Position numbers and translations under genes: made by a program
Shown here: positions 7,139-16,418 of the stretch, piece by piece
How the letters are laid out: every line of letters starts with the position of its first letter
Numbering within the stretch: the stretch's first letter is position 1
Assembly: GCA_903838675.1 (NCBI GenBank)
Contig: CAILZI010000181.1
Coordinates: 20,813-84,812 of the forward strand
Direction of reading: 5' to 3'
DNA: 64,000 bases
DNA from: an uncultured Verrucomicrobiota bacterium
Lineage (GTDB): Bacteria; Verrucomicrobiota; Verrucomicrobiia; Verrucomicrobiales; Verrucomicrobiaceae
Notes under the pieces: model-generated
What the model saw: only the letters and a program-made list of their open reading frames with translations
The model's database searches: none
Told to the model about the DNA's origin: nothing

Positions 7139-8437
7139 ATGAAATCTTTCTTTAAAATAGCATTGAGCGTCGTTGCTCTCTCATTTGTCCAGCCGGCATC
7201 TGCCAGCACGCAGTTCACCATCACGGGTTCCACCGCATTCCGTGGTGCTCTTTATGACACCATCGTCGCACTGATGGGCGGCACCCCTGCCTCTGACATT
7301 GCGACCTGCAAAATCACCACCACGGCTGCGAACGGTAATGGTGCCACTCCCACTGCGGCTCAGGGACACGCCGCAGTCAATGCCGCTGGCACAGTGACCT
7401 TCCAGGGTTCGATCTCAGGCGTCAACGGTGGCTCCCCGATCACCATCTACGTCGCTCTTTCCGGATCGGCCACGGGGTTGATCTCCATCTTCAACTCGAG
7501 CGTTCTCAACTATGCCCCGGCTAATGCTACCACTGCAGGATACAACAACGTCTCCTACTCAGCCACAGCTAACAGCGCCCCAGGTGCAGTTCAGTTCTCG
7601 ATGTCGGACATCTACGCCTCTTCCGTCACCACGACGAAAGTGACCGGTCTGTCCGAAGCTCTCGTGGCCGTGGTTCCCTTCGAATTCGTTGCCAGCAGAG
7701 GCAGCTCCAACCTGGGCAACCTGAACAACATCACTGCGCAGAACGCCCGCCTCCTGTTTAACAACGGAGTCGTGCAGCAGGCTTACCTGACAGGAATCGT
7801 AAGTGACACCAACAACGTGTATTTGACGGGCCGCGACAATGGATCTGGCACACGCATTACGGTTCTGGCCGAAACGAAATTCGGCATCGCCAATCTGGTG
7901 AAGCAGTATTACGGCGTCCTCAGCGGAACCGCCGGCAGCGGAACCATCACCAGCCTTCGTTTCTGGCCCACCGACAACACCAACTTCCCCAATGCCGACA
8001 CCCTGAATGCCGGCAACGGTGGTTATGGTTCCGGTGGCGGTATCTCCAGCTTCATGGGCTTCAGCGGAGCCGGCACGGTCAACATCCTCAACGCCGATGG
8101 CTCCGCAGCCTCTCCAGCAACGGACAGCAACTTGACCGTCGTGGGATACGTCGGTGCAGGTGATGCCGTCACATCTGTGGCAAACGGTGGAAAGCGCCTT
8201 ACGTATGATGGCAATCTGTATGACGGCAGTGCAAACGCCATCGCCAGCGTGCAGAATGGTGGCTACTCCTTGTGGTGCTATGAGCACCTTTCCTACAAGG
8301 GCACTCCGACCGGTGACGAAGCCACTCTGATCACCAAGATCAAGGGTGCAATCGGTGCCAACCTTGGCGTCAACGGCATTGATGTTACCAGCATGAACAT
8401 CACCCGTGCAGGTGACGGCGGTCTTATTGGCCCTTAA
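7139..8437 (+). CDS. Secreted protein, PstS-like periplasmic-binding-protein fold suspected
   Basis: A 432-residue exported protein: signal peptide 'IALSVVALSFVQPASA', then 'FTITGSTAFRGALYDTIVAL' immediately after cleavage. The 'GST' turn followed by a helix at the mature N-terminus resembles phosphate-binding PstS-type proteins, but the rest diverges and I cannot name a ligand. Gly/Ser/Asn-rich loops dominate and no membrane anchor is seen. ATG 7139 is chosen because it starts the signal peptide; an in-frame ATG at 7079 would overlap the PEP-CTERM gene. A strong terminator hairpin follows at 8473. Confidence 0.6.
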   Translation: MKSFFKIALSVVALSFVQPASASTQFTITGSTAFRGALYDTIVALMGGTPASDIATCKITTTAANGNGATPTAAQGHAAVNAAGTVTFQGSISGVNGGSPITIYVALSGSATGLISIFNSSVLNYAPANATTAGYNNVSYSATANSAPGAVQFSMSDIYASSVTTTKVTGLSEALVAVVPFEFVASRGSSNLGNLNNITAQNARLLFNNGVVQQAYLTGIVSDTNNVYLTGRDNGSGTRITVLAETKFGIANLVKQYYGVLSGTAGSGTITSLRFWPTDNTNFPNADTLNAGNGGYGSGGGISSFMGFSGAGTVNILNADGSAASPATDSNLTVVGYVGAGDAVTSVANGGKRLTYDGNLYDGSANAIASVQNGGYSLWCYEHLSYKGTPTGDEATLITKIKGAIGANLGVNGIDVTSMNITRAGDGGLIGP

Positions 8438-8472
8438 TTGTGAATTGACCTGATAAAGACTGAAACAAACAT

Positions 8473-8508
8473 GCTGGTGCTGGCGCTCGTCGTCAGCACC
8501 AGCTTTTT
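8473..8508 (+). terminator. Rho-independent terminator
   Basis: The arms GCTGGTGCTG (8473-8482) and CAGCACCAGC (8494-8503) form a perfect GC-rich 10-bp stem with an 11-nt loop, followed at once by five T (8504-8508). It lies 36 bp after the stop of the preceding gene. An in-frame ATG at 8471 would make this hairpin coding, so the hairpin also argues that the next gene starts at 8519. Confidence 0.75.
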
Positions 8509-8518
8509 CATCTGGACC

Positions 8519-9460
8519 ATGCATTTTCGAAATCTGATTCGACACATCTCCTGGCCGCTGGTGGCCTCACTCTTGCTAAATGTGATGCTTGTGGTCACGC
8601 TGGTGGTGATGTGGCAGGTGCGCCCCGAACCGACAACACTCCACCTGCCCGCCCAAAGGTCGGTTAATGCAGTGGCCAAGATCAAACCAGAGACCACGAA
8701 AACGGCAGCGACTCAAGAGCAAGCCAGGCCGTTTCACTGGCGTCAGCTTGAAGCACCTGACTTCCCCACCTATGTGAAGAACCTGCGCGCCATCGGGTGC
8801 CCGGAGGCCACCATTCGCGACATCATCCAGTGTGAGCTGAATGAGGTTTATGCGGCGAAGCGACAGGAGATTGAGCGAGAGATCGCAACCGCACCGCCCC
8901 AAAGCAGGCCCCCCTTGAAAGAACGCCTGCAGCACTTAAACACTGAGGAAACTGCCATGTTCAGCGCTTCCCTTAGCAGCAGCCCTGCAACCTACGCAGC
9001 GGCCACGCAGTCATCCCCAAGCGCGCAGACACCCACCGGAGCGCCGTCATCCACCAACGTGCAGACATCCACCGGCACGCAAGGAGCCGGATTCACGCCC
9101 ACGGGAGCATCCGCAGCGAGCGTACAATCCGCCAGCACACTGACTCCTACGGCATTTCTGGCAGGCAATGACCCGAATAGAGTGACACCGGCCGGCACAC
9201 TGACACCCACCCCGACCGACCCGAGTTTGAATCCTGCGGCAACAGCGATCATCAGCCAGATGCGCACCGACTTTGCCAGTGCGATGCAGGATGTCACTGC
9301 GGACCCTTCGAGTCCGGTCTATCGCGAGCGCTGGCTTTCAGCCCAACGGGCAAGCGACGAACAGTTCTCCTCGATGTTTGGAGGGGATTATTTCATCAAG
9401 ACACAACTGGAAGCCGTGCGTAACGCGGCAGCTGCCAATGCGGCTGCAGCCAAACCTTGA
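8519..9460 (+). CDS. Membrane-anchored hypothetical protein with Ser/Thr/Pro-rich linker
   Basis: A 313-residue protein with one N-terminal membrane segment (about residues 10-32, 'LVASLLLNVMLVVTLVVMW') and a large periplasmic part. Residues 75-115 contain 'YVKNLRAIGCPEATIRDII', a short motif I associate with verrucomicrobial membrane-anchored hypotheticals. A Thr/Ser/Pro/Ala linker of about 100 residues follows, then a helical C-terminus. Start 8519 is favoured over 8471 because the terminator hairpin occupies 8473-8508; the longer form would add 16 residues. Function unknown. It may belong with the secreted genes upstream. Confidence 0.55.
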   Translation: MHFRNLIRHISWPLVASLLLNVMLVVTLVVMWQVRPEPTTLHLPAQRSVNAVAKIKPETTKTAATQEQARPFHWRQLEAPDFPTYVKNLRAIGCPEATIRDIIQCELNEVYAAKRQEIEREIATAPPQSRPPLKERLQHLNTEETAMFSASLSSSPATYAAATQSSPSAQTPTGAPSSTNVQTSTGTQGAGFTPTGASAASVQSASTLTPTAFLAGNDPNRVTPAGTLTPTPTDPSLNPAATAIISQMRTDFASAMQDVTADPSSPVYRERWLSAQRASDEQFSSMFGGDYFIKTQLEAVRNAAAANAAAAKP

Positions 9461-9572
9461 AGCAGTTTGTGTTTCGAAAATGTCACCGAAACTAACGATG
9501 ACAGAGGGAAGCAGGGAAAAAGAGCTGTACACTGTGACGCATTCGTAACAGCGGCAAACTTGAGCGAGGCCC

Positions 9573-11297
9573 ATGCCGAACGAAAAAGGAGGCGTCACGA
9601 ACACTGCGTCAATGCCGCCTAAAATCTTTCAACCCAGCTTTAAAACAAGCACCCAAAGCCTAAAGATTCGGGAGATGTCCCGCAGGTTTTGCGCCCTGCT
9701 GTGCTGGGCGGGGGTGAATGGATTTGGCGCGGCCTGGGGTGAGTCCACGGCCAATACGACAGCGGCGACAGCGCTGCCGACACCTGCGCCGACGGCAGTG
9801 TCACAAATCGGCAATTTGTATGTGCGTGAGTATCGGGTGCGCGGAAATCATCTGCTGAAGGCGATTGAGATCGAAGAGGCGGTGTATCCGTTTATGGGGC
9901 CAGGCCGAGGCGAGCAGGACATTGAAGCGGCGCGTGTGGCCCTGGAGAAAGTGTACAAATCCAAAGGCTACCAAAGCGTGGGCGTGCAGGTGCCGATGCA
10001 GACGGGGAACCGTGGTGTGATCTTTCTGGAAGTGGTAGAGACACCGGTGGGCCGGCTGCGGGTGAAGGGCGCGCGCTATTTCCTGCCGAGCAAGATCAAG
10101 GAGATGGCGCCATCCATGAAGGAAGGGACGGTGCCGAACTTCAATGAGATCAGCAAGGACATCGTGGCGCTGAACCGCTGGCGAGACCGCAAGATCACAC
10201 CGGAACTGCGCGCGGGCGTGGTGCCGGGCACGGTGGACATTGACCTGAATGTGGAGGACAAACTGCCTGCGCATGGAAGCCTGGAGATCAACAACCAGCA
10301 CAATGCGAACACGGTGCCGCTGCGCCTGAGCGGATCTCTCAGCTACAGCAATCTCTGGCAATTGGGCCACACGCTGGGCGGCAGTTTTCAGCTGGCCCCG
10401 GAGAGGACGAGTGACAGCGCGGTGTATTCGGCCTTTTATCAGGCGCCGATCCGCAGTGTGGAAGGCCTGAGCGTGATGCTGACGGGCACGGTGCAGGACA
10501 GCAACATCGCTGCGCTGGGTGGCACGACGGTGATCGGCAAAGGGCAGATCGTCGGATTTCGCCTGATGCGTACGCTGCCGGCGAGCCAGGGGTATTTCCA
10601 GTCGATCAGCTTCGGGATGGATTACAAGAACTTCGTCCAGGACGTGACTGCTGGTGGAAGTGTGACCTCGGCACCGATCCAGTATTATCCCTTCAATCTG
10701 GCGTACAGCCTGAGCAAGGTGACGGACAACACGTTCACGGAGCTCAACGCGGCGCTGACCTGGCATATCAGCGGCATGGGAGGATCGCAGAACAAGTTTG
10801 CGGCACGCCGCTATGGCGCGACGGACAACTTCTTGTACTTCCGCGGAGACCTCTCCCACACACATGATGTGGCGCAGGGTTTTCAGATCTACGCACGTGC
10901 GCAGGGACAGGCGACGTCTGATGCACTCATCAACACGGAGCAGACCTCAGGCGGTGGATTTAACAACGCGCGTGGTTATCTCATCGCAACAAGGCTGGGA
11001 GACTCCGGGATGTTTGGTACGCTGGAGTTTCGAAGCCCGAATTTCCTCGGCACTGCGAAGGACCGTGAAAACCAGTGGCGCGTGTATGCCTTCCTGGAAG
11101 GTGGCAAGCTGTACTCCAACCACACGCTGCCAGCGGAAAAGCGCAGCTATGACCTGGCGAGCACGGGCATCGGCACCCGCATCCGCTATTTGAACCATCT
11201 CACCGGCTCGCTGGATCTGGCGATGCCGCTGGTCACGCAGCCGAACGCGCTGGCGCATGACCTCTTCCTCCTCTTCCGCCTTGGCGCGGATTTCTAG
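9573..11297 (+). CDS. TpsB/FhaC-type outer-membrane two-partner secretion transporter
   Basis: Forms the outer-membrane pore for a large exoprotein. POTRA-type repeats are visible: 'VREYRVRGNHLL' near 87-98 and 'VGRLRVKGARYF' near 157-168, followed by a 16-strand-type beta-barrel half ending in 'LFRLGADF' with terminal Phe. The conserved barrel-loop motif (VRG[YF] in FhaC) reads 'NNARGYL' near 467-473. Length 574 fits the family. The matching TpsA-like protein is encoded eight genes downstream in the same orientation. The signal peptide fits best if translation starts at ATG 9675 ('MSRRFCALLCWAGVNGFG'); from 9573 the leader is 34 residues longer. It is the first of nine genes with no gap over 29 bp. 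Confidence 0.88.
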   Translation: MPNEKGGVTNTASMPPKIFQPSFKTSTQSLKIREMSRRFCALLCWAGVNGFGAAWGESTANTTAATALPTPAPTAVSQIGNLYVREYRVRGNHLLKAIEIEEAVYPFMGPGRGEQDIEAARVALEKVYKSKGYQSVGVQVPMQTGNRGVIFLEVVETPVGRLRVKGARYFLPSKIKEMAPSMKEGTVPNFNEISKDIVALNRWRDRKITPELRAGVVPGTVDIDLNVEDKLPAHGSLEINNQHNANTVPLRLSGSLSYSNLWQLGHTLGGSFQLAPERTSDSAVYSAFYQAPIRSVEGLSVMLTGTVQDSNIAALGGTTVIGKGQIVGFRLMRTLPASQGYFQSISFGMDYKNFVQDVTAGGSVTSAPIQYYPFNLAYSLSKVTDNTFTELNAALTWHISGMGGSQNKFAARRYGATDNFLYFRGDLSHTHDVAQGFQIYARAQGQATSDALINTEQTSGGGFNNARGYLIATRLGDSGMFGTLEFRSPNFLGTAKDRENQWRVYAFLEGGKLYSNHTLPAEKRSYDLASTGIGTRIRYLNHLTGSLDLAMPLVTQPNALAHDLFLLFRLGADF

Positions 11298-11315
11298 GCC
11301 GCAAATTTTTTCTCA

Positions 11316-13208
11316 ATGCACAGCCCCTCCATACGCTTCATGTCCCGCACTCCACGCATCCTGAATTCTCTGCTGCTTGCCCTGGCGCTCACGACCTCGC
11401 TTGTTTCCGCTGCTGAAGCGAACTGGTGGGATGCGAAGTGGCCGACACGTAAAAAGATCGACATCGACACGACAGGCAAGGGTGTGGCGATTGCCGAGCC
11501 CATCGGCACGACGGCGGTGCTGGTGCGACTGCATGAAGGTGTGTTCAGCTTCATGTCTGCCAGGGAGGATGGCAGCGATCTGCGCTTTGTGGCGGATGAT
11601 GGGAAGACGGTGCTGAAGCACCATGTGGAAAAGTGGGACTCTCTTCTCAACGAAGCCTATGTGTGGGTGCAGGTGCCTGACCTGAAGCCTGCGAGCGCGA
11701 CGAGCATCTGGCTCTACTACGGCAACACCGAAGCCCCTGCGCCTGAGGCGGCGAAGGAGACGTACGATGCAAACACGACGCTGGTGTACCACTTTGCCGA
11801 TGCGGCGAAGGCGGGCACGGATTCCTCTGCCACGGGTGCGAATGCTGAAGGCACGCCACCACCGGCTGCGGGATCTCTCATCGGCGGCGGTCTGCGGGTG
11901 TTTGGCCAGACGGCGATCAAGGTGCCATCTCCGCCGCTGGCTGAATGGGCTCCGGGAGCACCGCTAACGGTGTCTGCGTGGATCAAGCCGAGCGCACTGC
12001 AGCCAAATGCGGTGCTGCTGAGCCGCCGCGAAGGTGCGAATGCTTTCATCCTGGGTCTGGACAACGGCGTGCCGTTTGTGGAACTCAACAAGCAGCGCAG
12101 CAGCGTGGGGGCACCGATTGCAGCGGGTGGCTGGCACCATGTGGCTGCGGTGGCGGATGCGGGCGCGATCACGGTGTATGTGGACGGCAAATCGTACGGT
12201 GCACTGACGGCGGCGATGCCTTTGCTGAAGGGACCGGTGGAGATCGACAAGGACACCTCCCCTGCGGCTGCGAGCTTCGTGGGATTCACGGGTGAGATTG
12301 ATGAACTGGAGATCGCCAAGACGGCGCGGCCAGCGGGATTCATTCACTTTGCGGCGGTGAACCAGGGAACCTCGGCAGACAAGGACAAGCTGATCAGCGT
12401 GGGTGCGGACGAGGCTTCGGACCACAAGGAAGAGGGTGAGCTCATGAAGCATCTCTCGCTGATTACGGACATCTCGAAGGATCTGACGTTTGACGGCTGG
12501 GTGGTTATTTTCCTTTGCACCGTGCTGGCCATCATGGGCTGGATCATTGCGGCTGGGAAAATCATGTATCTCAACACGATTGAGAAGGCCTCCAAGGAGT
12601 TCATGAAGCGCTGGGAGAAGATTTCCTCCGATCTCACGGCGATCGACACGGAAGACAACGAGAGCATTCAAAACATCGGCGGCAGTGTGAGCACCAAGAT
12701 GCAGAAGCTGATGAAGCAGTCGCCGCTGTATCAACTCTACCATCTGGGTGCCGAGGAGATCAGCAACCGCATGAAGTCCTTCCGCAAGGTGACCTTCAAT
12801 CCGCAGGAGAAGAAGGAAGCGAAGATCATGGGACTTTCCGGGCGCTCGATCCAGGCAATCAAGGCGACGCTGCATGGCGGCATGGTGCGCGAAGTGCAGA
12901 AGCTGAATGGGAAGCTGGTGTTCCTGACGATCGGCATCGCGGGCGGCCCCTACCTGGGACTCCTGGGGACGGTGATCGGGGTGATGATCACGTTCGCGGT
13001 TATTGCGAAGTCCGGCGAAGTGGAAGTGAACTCGATCGCACCGGGTATCGCGGGTGCTTTGCTGGCGACGGTGGCGGGTCTGGCGGTGGCCATCCCGGCG
13101 CTGTTTATCTACAGCTACCTGAGCTCACGGATCAAGGATGTGGTCTCGAACATGGAGACGTTCATCGACGAGTTCGTCACGAAGATGGCGGAACACTACA
13201 AGGAGTAA
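11316..13208 (+). CDS. DUF2341-LamG domain fused to ExbB/TolQ proton channel
   Basis: Inner-membrane proton-channel subunit of 630 residues. Order: signal peptide (to about 34), DUF2341-like domain ('WPTRKKIDIDT' onward, about 40-150), LamG/concanavalin-like domain (about 160-340, 'LTVSAWIKPS', 'GWHHVAAVAD'), first membrane helix ('GWVVIFLCTVLAIMGWIIAAG', about 395-416), a cytoplasmic stretch, then two helices of the MotA/TolQ/ExbB domain ('GGPYLGLLGTVIGVMITF' and 'IAPGIAGALLATVAGLAVAIPAL'). Classic ExbB is about 240 residues, so the first half is an added sugar- or protein-binding module placed in the periplasm. ExbD and TonB follow directly. The start may be ATG 11340, which gives a cleaner signal peptide. 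Confidence 0.88.
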   Translation: MHSPSIRFMSRTPRILNSLLLALALTTSLVSAAEANWWDAKWPTRKKIDIDTTGKGVAIAEPIGTTAVLVRLHEGVFSFMSAREDGSDLRFVADDGKTVLKHHVEKWDSLLNEAYVWVQVPDLKPASATSIWLYYGNTEAPAPEAAKETYDANTTLVYHFADAAKAGTDSSATGANAEGTPPPAAGSLIGGGLRVFGQTAIKVPSPPLAEWAPGAPLTVSAWIKPSALQPNAVLLSRREGANAFILGLDNGVPFVELNKQRSSVGAPIAAGGWHHVAAVADAGAITVYVDGKSYGALTAAMPLLKGPVEIDKDTSPAAASFVGFTGEIDELEIAKTARPAGFIHFAAVNQGTSADKDKLISVGADEASDHKEEGELMKHLSLITDISKDLTFDGWVVIFLCTVLAIMGWIIAAGKIMYLNTIEKASKEFMKRWEKISSDLTAIDTEDNESIQNIGGSVSTKMQKLMKQSPLYQLYHLGAEEISNRMKSFRKVTFNPQEKKEAKIMGLSGRSIQAIKATLHGGMVREVQKLNGKLVFLTIGIAGGPYLGLLGTVIGVMITFAVIAKSGEVEVNSIAPGIAGALLATVAGLAVAIPALFIYSYLSSRIKDVVSNMETFIDEFVTKMAEHYKE

Positions 13209-13220
13209 CCGCACCCCCTC

Positions 13221-13625
13221 ATGGACGCAGACAACAAATCTTACGATGACATCAACGTCACGCCGATGGTGGACCTCTACCTGGTGCTGCTCCTGATTTT
13301 CATCATCATGACGACCGCCGGGGTGCAGGGGGTGAAGGTGAACCTGCCGAGGGGCGGGCCGTCCACGTCGAAGCCGATTGAAGGCCCGAAGATGCAGGCG
13401 GTGACGGTGGACAACCAGGGGAACATCAAGCTGAACGCGACAGCGGTGACGATCGATGAGCTTTCGAGCAAGCTGGAGGCGATCAAGGCGGCGATGCCGG
13501 AGGCGCCCATCGTGGTGCGCGGCGACAGCGGGACGCAGTACCAGATCGTGATGGATGTGCTGACGGCCATTGGGCGCGCAGGTTTCACAAACATCGGGCT
13601 GGCGACGCAGGCGGCGAAAAAATAA
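13221..13625 (+). CDS. exbD: ExbD/TolR-family proton-channel subunit
   Basis: A 134-residue inner-membrane protein that pairs with ExbB to turn proton flow into work on TonB. It has the short cytoplasmic N-terminus, the 'INVTPMVDLYLVLLLIFII' membrane helix with the essential aspartate (Asp18), and a periplasmic domain of about 95 residues ending in 'TAIGRAGFTNIGLAT', as in TolR/ExbD. It starts 12 bp after the ExbB fusion gene and is followed by the tonB-like gene after 22 bp. Length is normal for the family. Confidence 0.92.
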   Translation: MDADNKSYDDINVTPMVDLYLVLLLIFIIMTTAGVQGVKVNLPRGGPSTSKPIEGPKMQAVTVDNQGNIKLNATAVTIDELSSKLEAIKAAMPEAPIVVRGDSGTQYQIVMDVLTAIGRAGFTNIGLATQAAKK

Positions 13626-13647
13626 GCAATTTAAATTCTACCACACC

Positions 13648-14352
13648 ATGGCCTCTCCTCACAGCGAAGACGACGACGAACCCGGATTTTTCCGGCGTTA
13701 TCTCGTGCTGCTGATCCTGGGCGGGATCGCGCTGGCAGTGGGTGGGTATTTTGCGGCGAACTATACGCCGGGGAAGTCTGCGCCGAAGAAGAAACTGGAG
13801 ATGGTTTCTATCTCCATCCCCCCCCCGCCGCCACCACCACCACCGCCGCCGCCACCTAAAAAGGAAGAGCCGCCGCCGGAGGAGAAGGAAGAAAAGATGG
13901 TCGAACAAGCGCCTGAAGAGGTCGTGGACAAGCCGGTGGACAAACCGATGGACAAGCCTGCGGATGAGCCGCTGGGCACTGCGATCGGCGGAGGCAACGG
14001 CAGCGGGCTGGGCCTCGGTGGTGGTGGCGGCGGTGGTGGCGGCATGATCGGCGGCGGCGGCAAAGGCGGCAGCAAGTGGGGCTATTACGCCGGGCAGGTG
14101 CAGAACCGCCTGGCGGAGGCGCTGCGCAACAACGCGTTGACGAAGAGCGCCGGATTCACCAACACCATCAAAATCTGGGCTGACAACACCGGGCGCATCG
14201 TGCGCGTGAAGCTGAACGGCAGCACGGGTGACAGCAAGCTGGACAACGCCATCGAAAACCAAGTCTTCAACGGGATGGTGCTCAGCGAACCGCCGCCGGA
14301 CGACATGCCCATGCCGATCAACCTCCGCCTCACTGCGCGCAAGCCGAACTGA
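13648..14352 (+). CDS. tonB: TonB-family energy transducer
   Basis: A 234-residue periplasm-spanning protein. It has an N-terminal membrane anchor ('YLVLLILGGIALAVGGYF', about 18-35), a run of 13 prolines followed by Glu/Lys-rich sequence, a glycine-rich hinge (about 115-145), and a C-terminal domain of about 85 residues ('FTNTIKIWADNTGRIVRVKL', '...AIENQVFNGM') matching the TonB C-terminal fold. With the two preceding genes it makes a complete ExbB-ExbD-TonB module. Its outer-membrane partner could be the porin encoded next or the TpsB transporter; neither shows a TonB box that I can identify. The ATG follows CCACACC. The proline run predicts ribosome pausing and EF-P dependence. Confidence 0.88.
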   Translation: MASPHSEDDDEPGFFRRYLVLLILGGIALAVGGYFAANYTPGKSAPKKKLEMVSISIPPPPPPPPPPPPPKKEEPPPEEKEEKMVEQAPEEVVDKPVDKPMDKPADEPLGTAIGGGNGSGLGLGGGGGGGGGMIGGGGKGGSKWGYYAGQVQNRLAEALRNNALTKSAGFTNTIKIWADNTGRIVRVKLNGSTGDSKLDNAIENQVFNGMVLSEPPPDDMPMPINLRLTARKPN

Positions 14353-14381
14353 AGCCCCCTTCCCTTTTTTCTCACCGCTCC

Positions 14382-16415
14382 ATGCTCACTCCAAATCAAG
14401 TCTGGCGAAGAACGTACGCCTGTTTCACCGCCTCCCTCATCGCCGCATTGCAGCCTACGTTGATGTATGCTGCGGAACCTGCGCTGCCCAAGCCGCTGCC
14501 GCTGCTGGCTGACAACACCGCGCCGGCAGGAACGCCAACCGCCGGGGCGCTTTCACCCGCCACCGCCGGAGCGGCGAGCACAGCAGGGCCTGCTGCGGGA
14601 ACGGCACCCGCGACGCCAACGATGACGCCCGCCACCACAGCGGTGCTGCCAGACCCGAATGCTGCGGCGCCGCAGCCGATTCTCAATGGGCCGTCACAGA
14701 ATGTGACGCTGAACCTGATCAACCGACTGGTTCAAAAAGGGATCCTCACGCATGGCGAAGCGTCTGATTTGATCAAGGGTGCGGAAGAAGATGCGGCCTT
14801 TGCGAAAGCGCAGGCGCAAACACTTGCGGAAACGCAGGCAGCCGTGGCCGCGCAAAGCGCGATGCCGCCGGTGCAGCCGGACAGCGAGGAAGTGCGCGTG
14901 ACGTACATTCCTGAATCTGTGAAAGCGCAGATCCGCGACCAGCTGCGCACGGAAGTCTTTGCACAGGCGCGAGATCAGAAGTGGGCCGCGCCGAATTCCG
15001 CCGCGGAGTGGACGCAGCGCATCAAGATTTTTGGCGACATCCGGACGATGTACCAAGGCTTCAATTATCCCAAGGGCAATGACATCTCCTCAGGTGCCTT
15101 CCCCAACTTCAACGCCCTCAACACCGGCCTGCCCTTTGATTTCGGGGTTAGCAACAATGGTCTGCTGCCGCCCCAGCTCAATGTGAACAAGAACCGTGAC
15201 ACCTACCTGCTGCGCATGCGTCTGGGCTTCGACATTGATCTGCAGGACGGCTTCACCGCCGGCATCAGCTTTGCAACCGGCAGCACCAACACACCCGTCT
15301 CGACCAATCAGGCGATGTCAGCCACAAACTCCGCAGGCCCGAACGGACAGGGGAGCAATTTCTCGAAGTATCAGCTCTGGCTGGACCGAGCTTTCGTGAA
15401 ATATGAGGCCTCGCTCAGCAATAACACGGACGTGGCGCTCTTCCTTGGCCGCATTACCAACCCCTTCATGACTTCCAGTGAAATCATGTGGGATGAAGAC
15501 GTGGCGCTTGATGGCGCGGCCTTCAAAGCCACCACCGACTGGTCTCCCGGCTTCAAGACCTGGCTGAGCGGTGGCGCCTTCACGGTCTTTAACACCGCGC
15601 TCAACTTCCCCGACAACAACACCAGCAAATACTCGAGCTATGACAAATACCTCTTCGCCACCCAGTTCGGCGTGGAGTTCAAAATCACCGACGACATTGA
15701 AGGTAAAATGGGCTTGTCCTATTGGAACTGGGAAAACATGCAAGGACGTTTTTCCGACCCGTTTACCCCCACCACCGCCAACGACGCAGGAAGCACGGAC
15801 AACAGCCGCCCGCTGTTTGCGCAGAAAGGCAACACCTACCGGATTATCCGCAACATCACGCCAGTGCCGGGAGCAGCGCCAGGTGGCAACCTGAATGGCA
15901 CGATCAACCAGTTCCAATACTTCGGCCTGGCCACCGCCTTCCGCCAGATCGCCTGGTCTGGCCGGCTTGACTTCAACCACTTGCGGCCATTGCAGGTGTC
16001 CCTGCTAGGCGAGTTTGTCAAAAACATGGCGCTCGACAAAACGGCGATGGGCAACCTGAACCGTCCCGACGCCGTGGTGAACAACCGCAACGGCGGGACT
16101 GGCAACTGGGCTGGTGGCGACACCGCGTGGTACATGGGCGTGAACTTCGGCAAACCTCCTGCGCTGATGAAGCAACGCGGCGACTGGGGGCTGGGATTTG
16201 GCTACCGCTACGTGGAATCTGATGCCGTGGTGGACGGGTTTACGGACTCCAATTTCGGCGGCGGCGGCACTAACATGAAAGGCTACACGATCAGCGCCGC
16301 GCTGTCGCTCTCCAGACAGACCGCCCTGCACCTCTACTACATGTCCGCCGCACAGATCGCCGGACCGACGCTGCGCTCAGACGTCGTGATGTTTGACCTT
16401 ACCGCCAAGTTTTAA
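14382..16415 (+). CDS. Putative porin (Porin_5-like), outer-membrane beta-barrel
   Basis: A 677-residue outer-membrane protein. A signal peptide (cleavage near 30, 'LMYAA') is followed by a 65-residue Ala/Thr/Pro linker, a helical segment with 'LINRLVQKGILTHGEASDLI' near 110-130, a coiled stretch, and from about residue 205 a beta-barrel: 'RIKIFGDIRTMYQGF', 'YLLRMRLGFDIDLQDGFTAG', many Gly/aromatic alternations, and a final 'VVMFDLTAKF' ending in Phe. This layout matches the 'putative porin' family known next to TonB/ExbBD genes in other phyla. The substrate is unknown. It lies 29 bp after tonB and 3 bp before the coiled-coil gene, so co-expression is likely. Confidence 0.8.
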   Translation: MLTPNQVWRRTYACFTASLIAALQPTLMYAAEPALPKPLPLLADNTAPAGTPTAGALSPATAGAASTAGPAAGTAPATPTMTPATTAVLPDPNAAAPQPILNGPSQNVTLNLINRLVQKGILTHGEASDLIKGAEEDAAFAKAQAQTLAETQAAVAAQSAMPPVQPDSEEVRVTYIPESVKAQIRDQLRTEVFAQARDQKWAAPNSAAEWTQRIKIFGDIRTMYQGFNYPKGNDISSGAFPNFNALNTGLPFDFGVSNNGLLPPQLNVNKNRDTYLLRMRLGFDIDLQDGFTAGISFATGSTNTPVSTNQAMSATNSAGPNGQGSNFSKYQLWLDRAFVKYEASLSNNTDVALFLGRITNPFMTSSEIMWDEDVALDGAAFKATTDWSPGFKTWLSGGAFTVFNTALNFPDNNTSKYSSYDKYLFATQFGVEFKITDDIEGKMGLSYWNWENMQGRFSDPFTPTTANDAGSTDNSRPLFAQKGNTYRIIRNITPVPGAAPGGNLNGTINQFQYFGLATAFRQIAWSGRLDFNHLRPLQVSLLGEFVKNMALDKTAMGNLNRPDAVVNNRNGGTGNWAGGDTAWYMGVNFGKPPALMKQRGDWGLGFGYRYVESDAVVDGFTDSNFGGGGTNMKGYTISAALSLSRQTALHLYYMSAAQIAGPTLRSDVVMFDLTAKF

Positions 16416-16418
16416 TTT

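Noticed and set aside
9801..10865. 354-codon minus-strand open frame
   Set aside because: Antisense to the TpsB transporter gene. Arg/His/Gln-rich shadow sequence with no recognisable motif.
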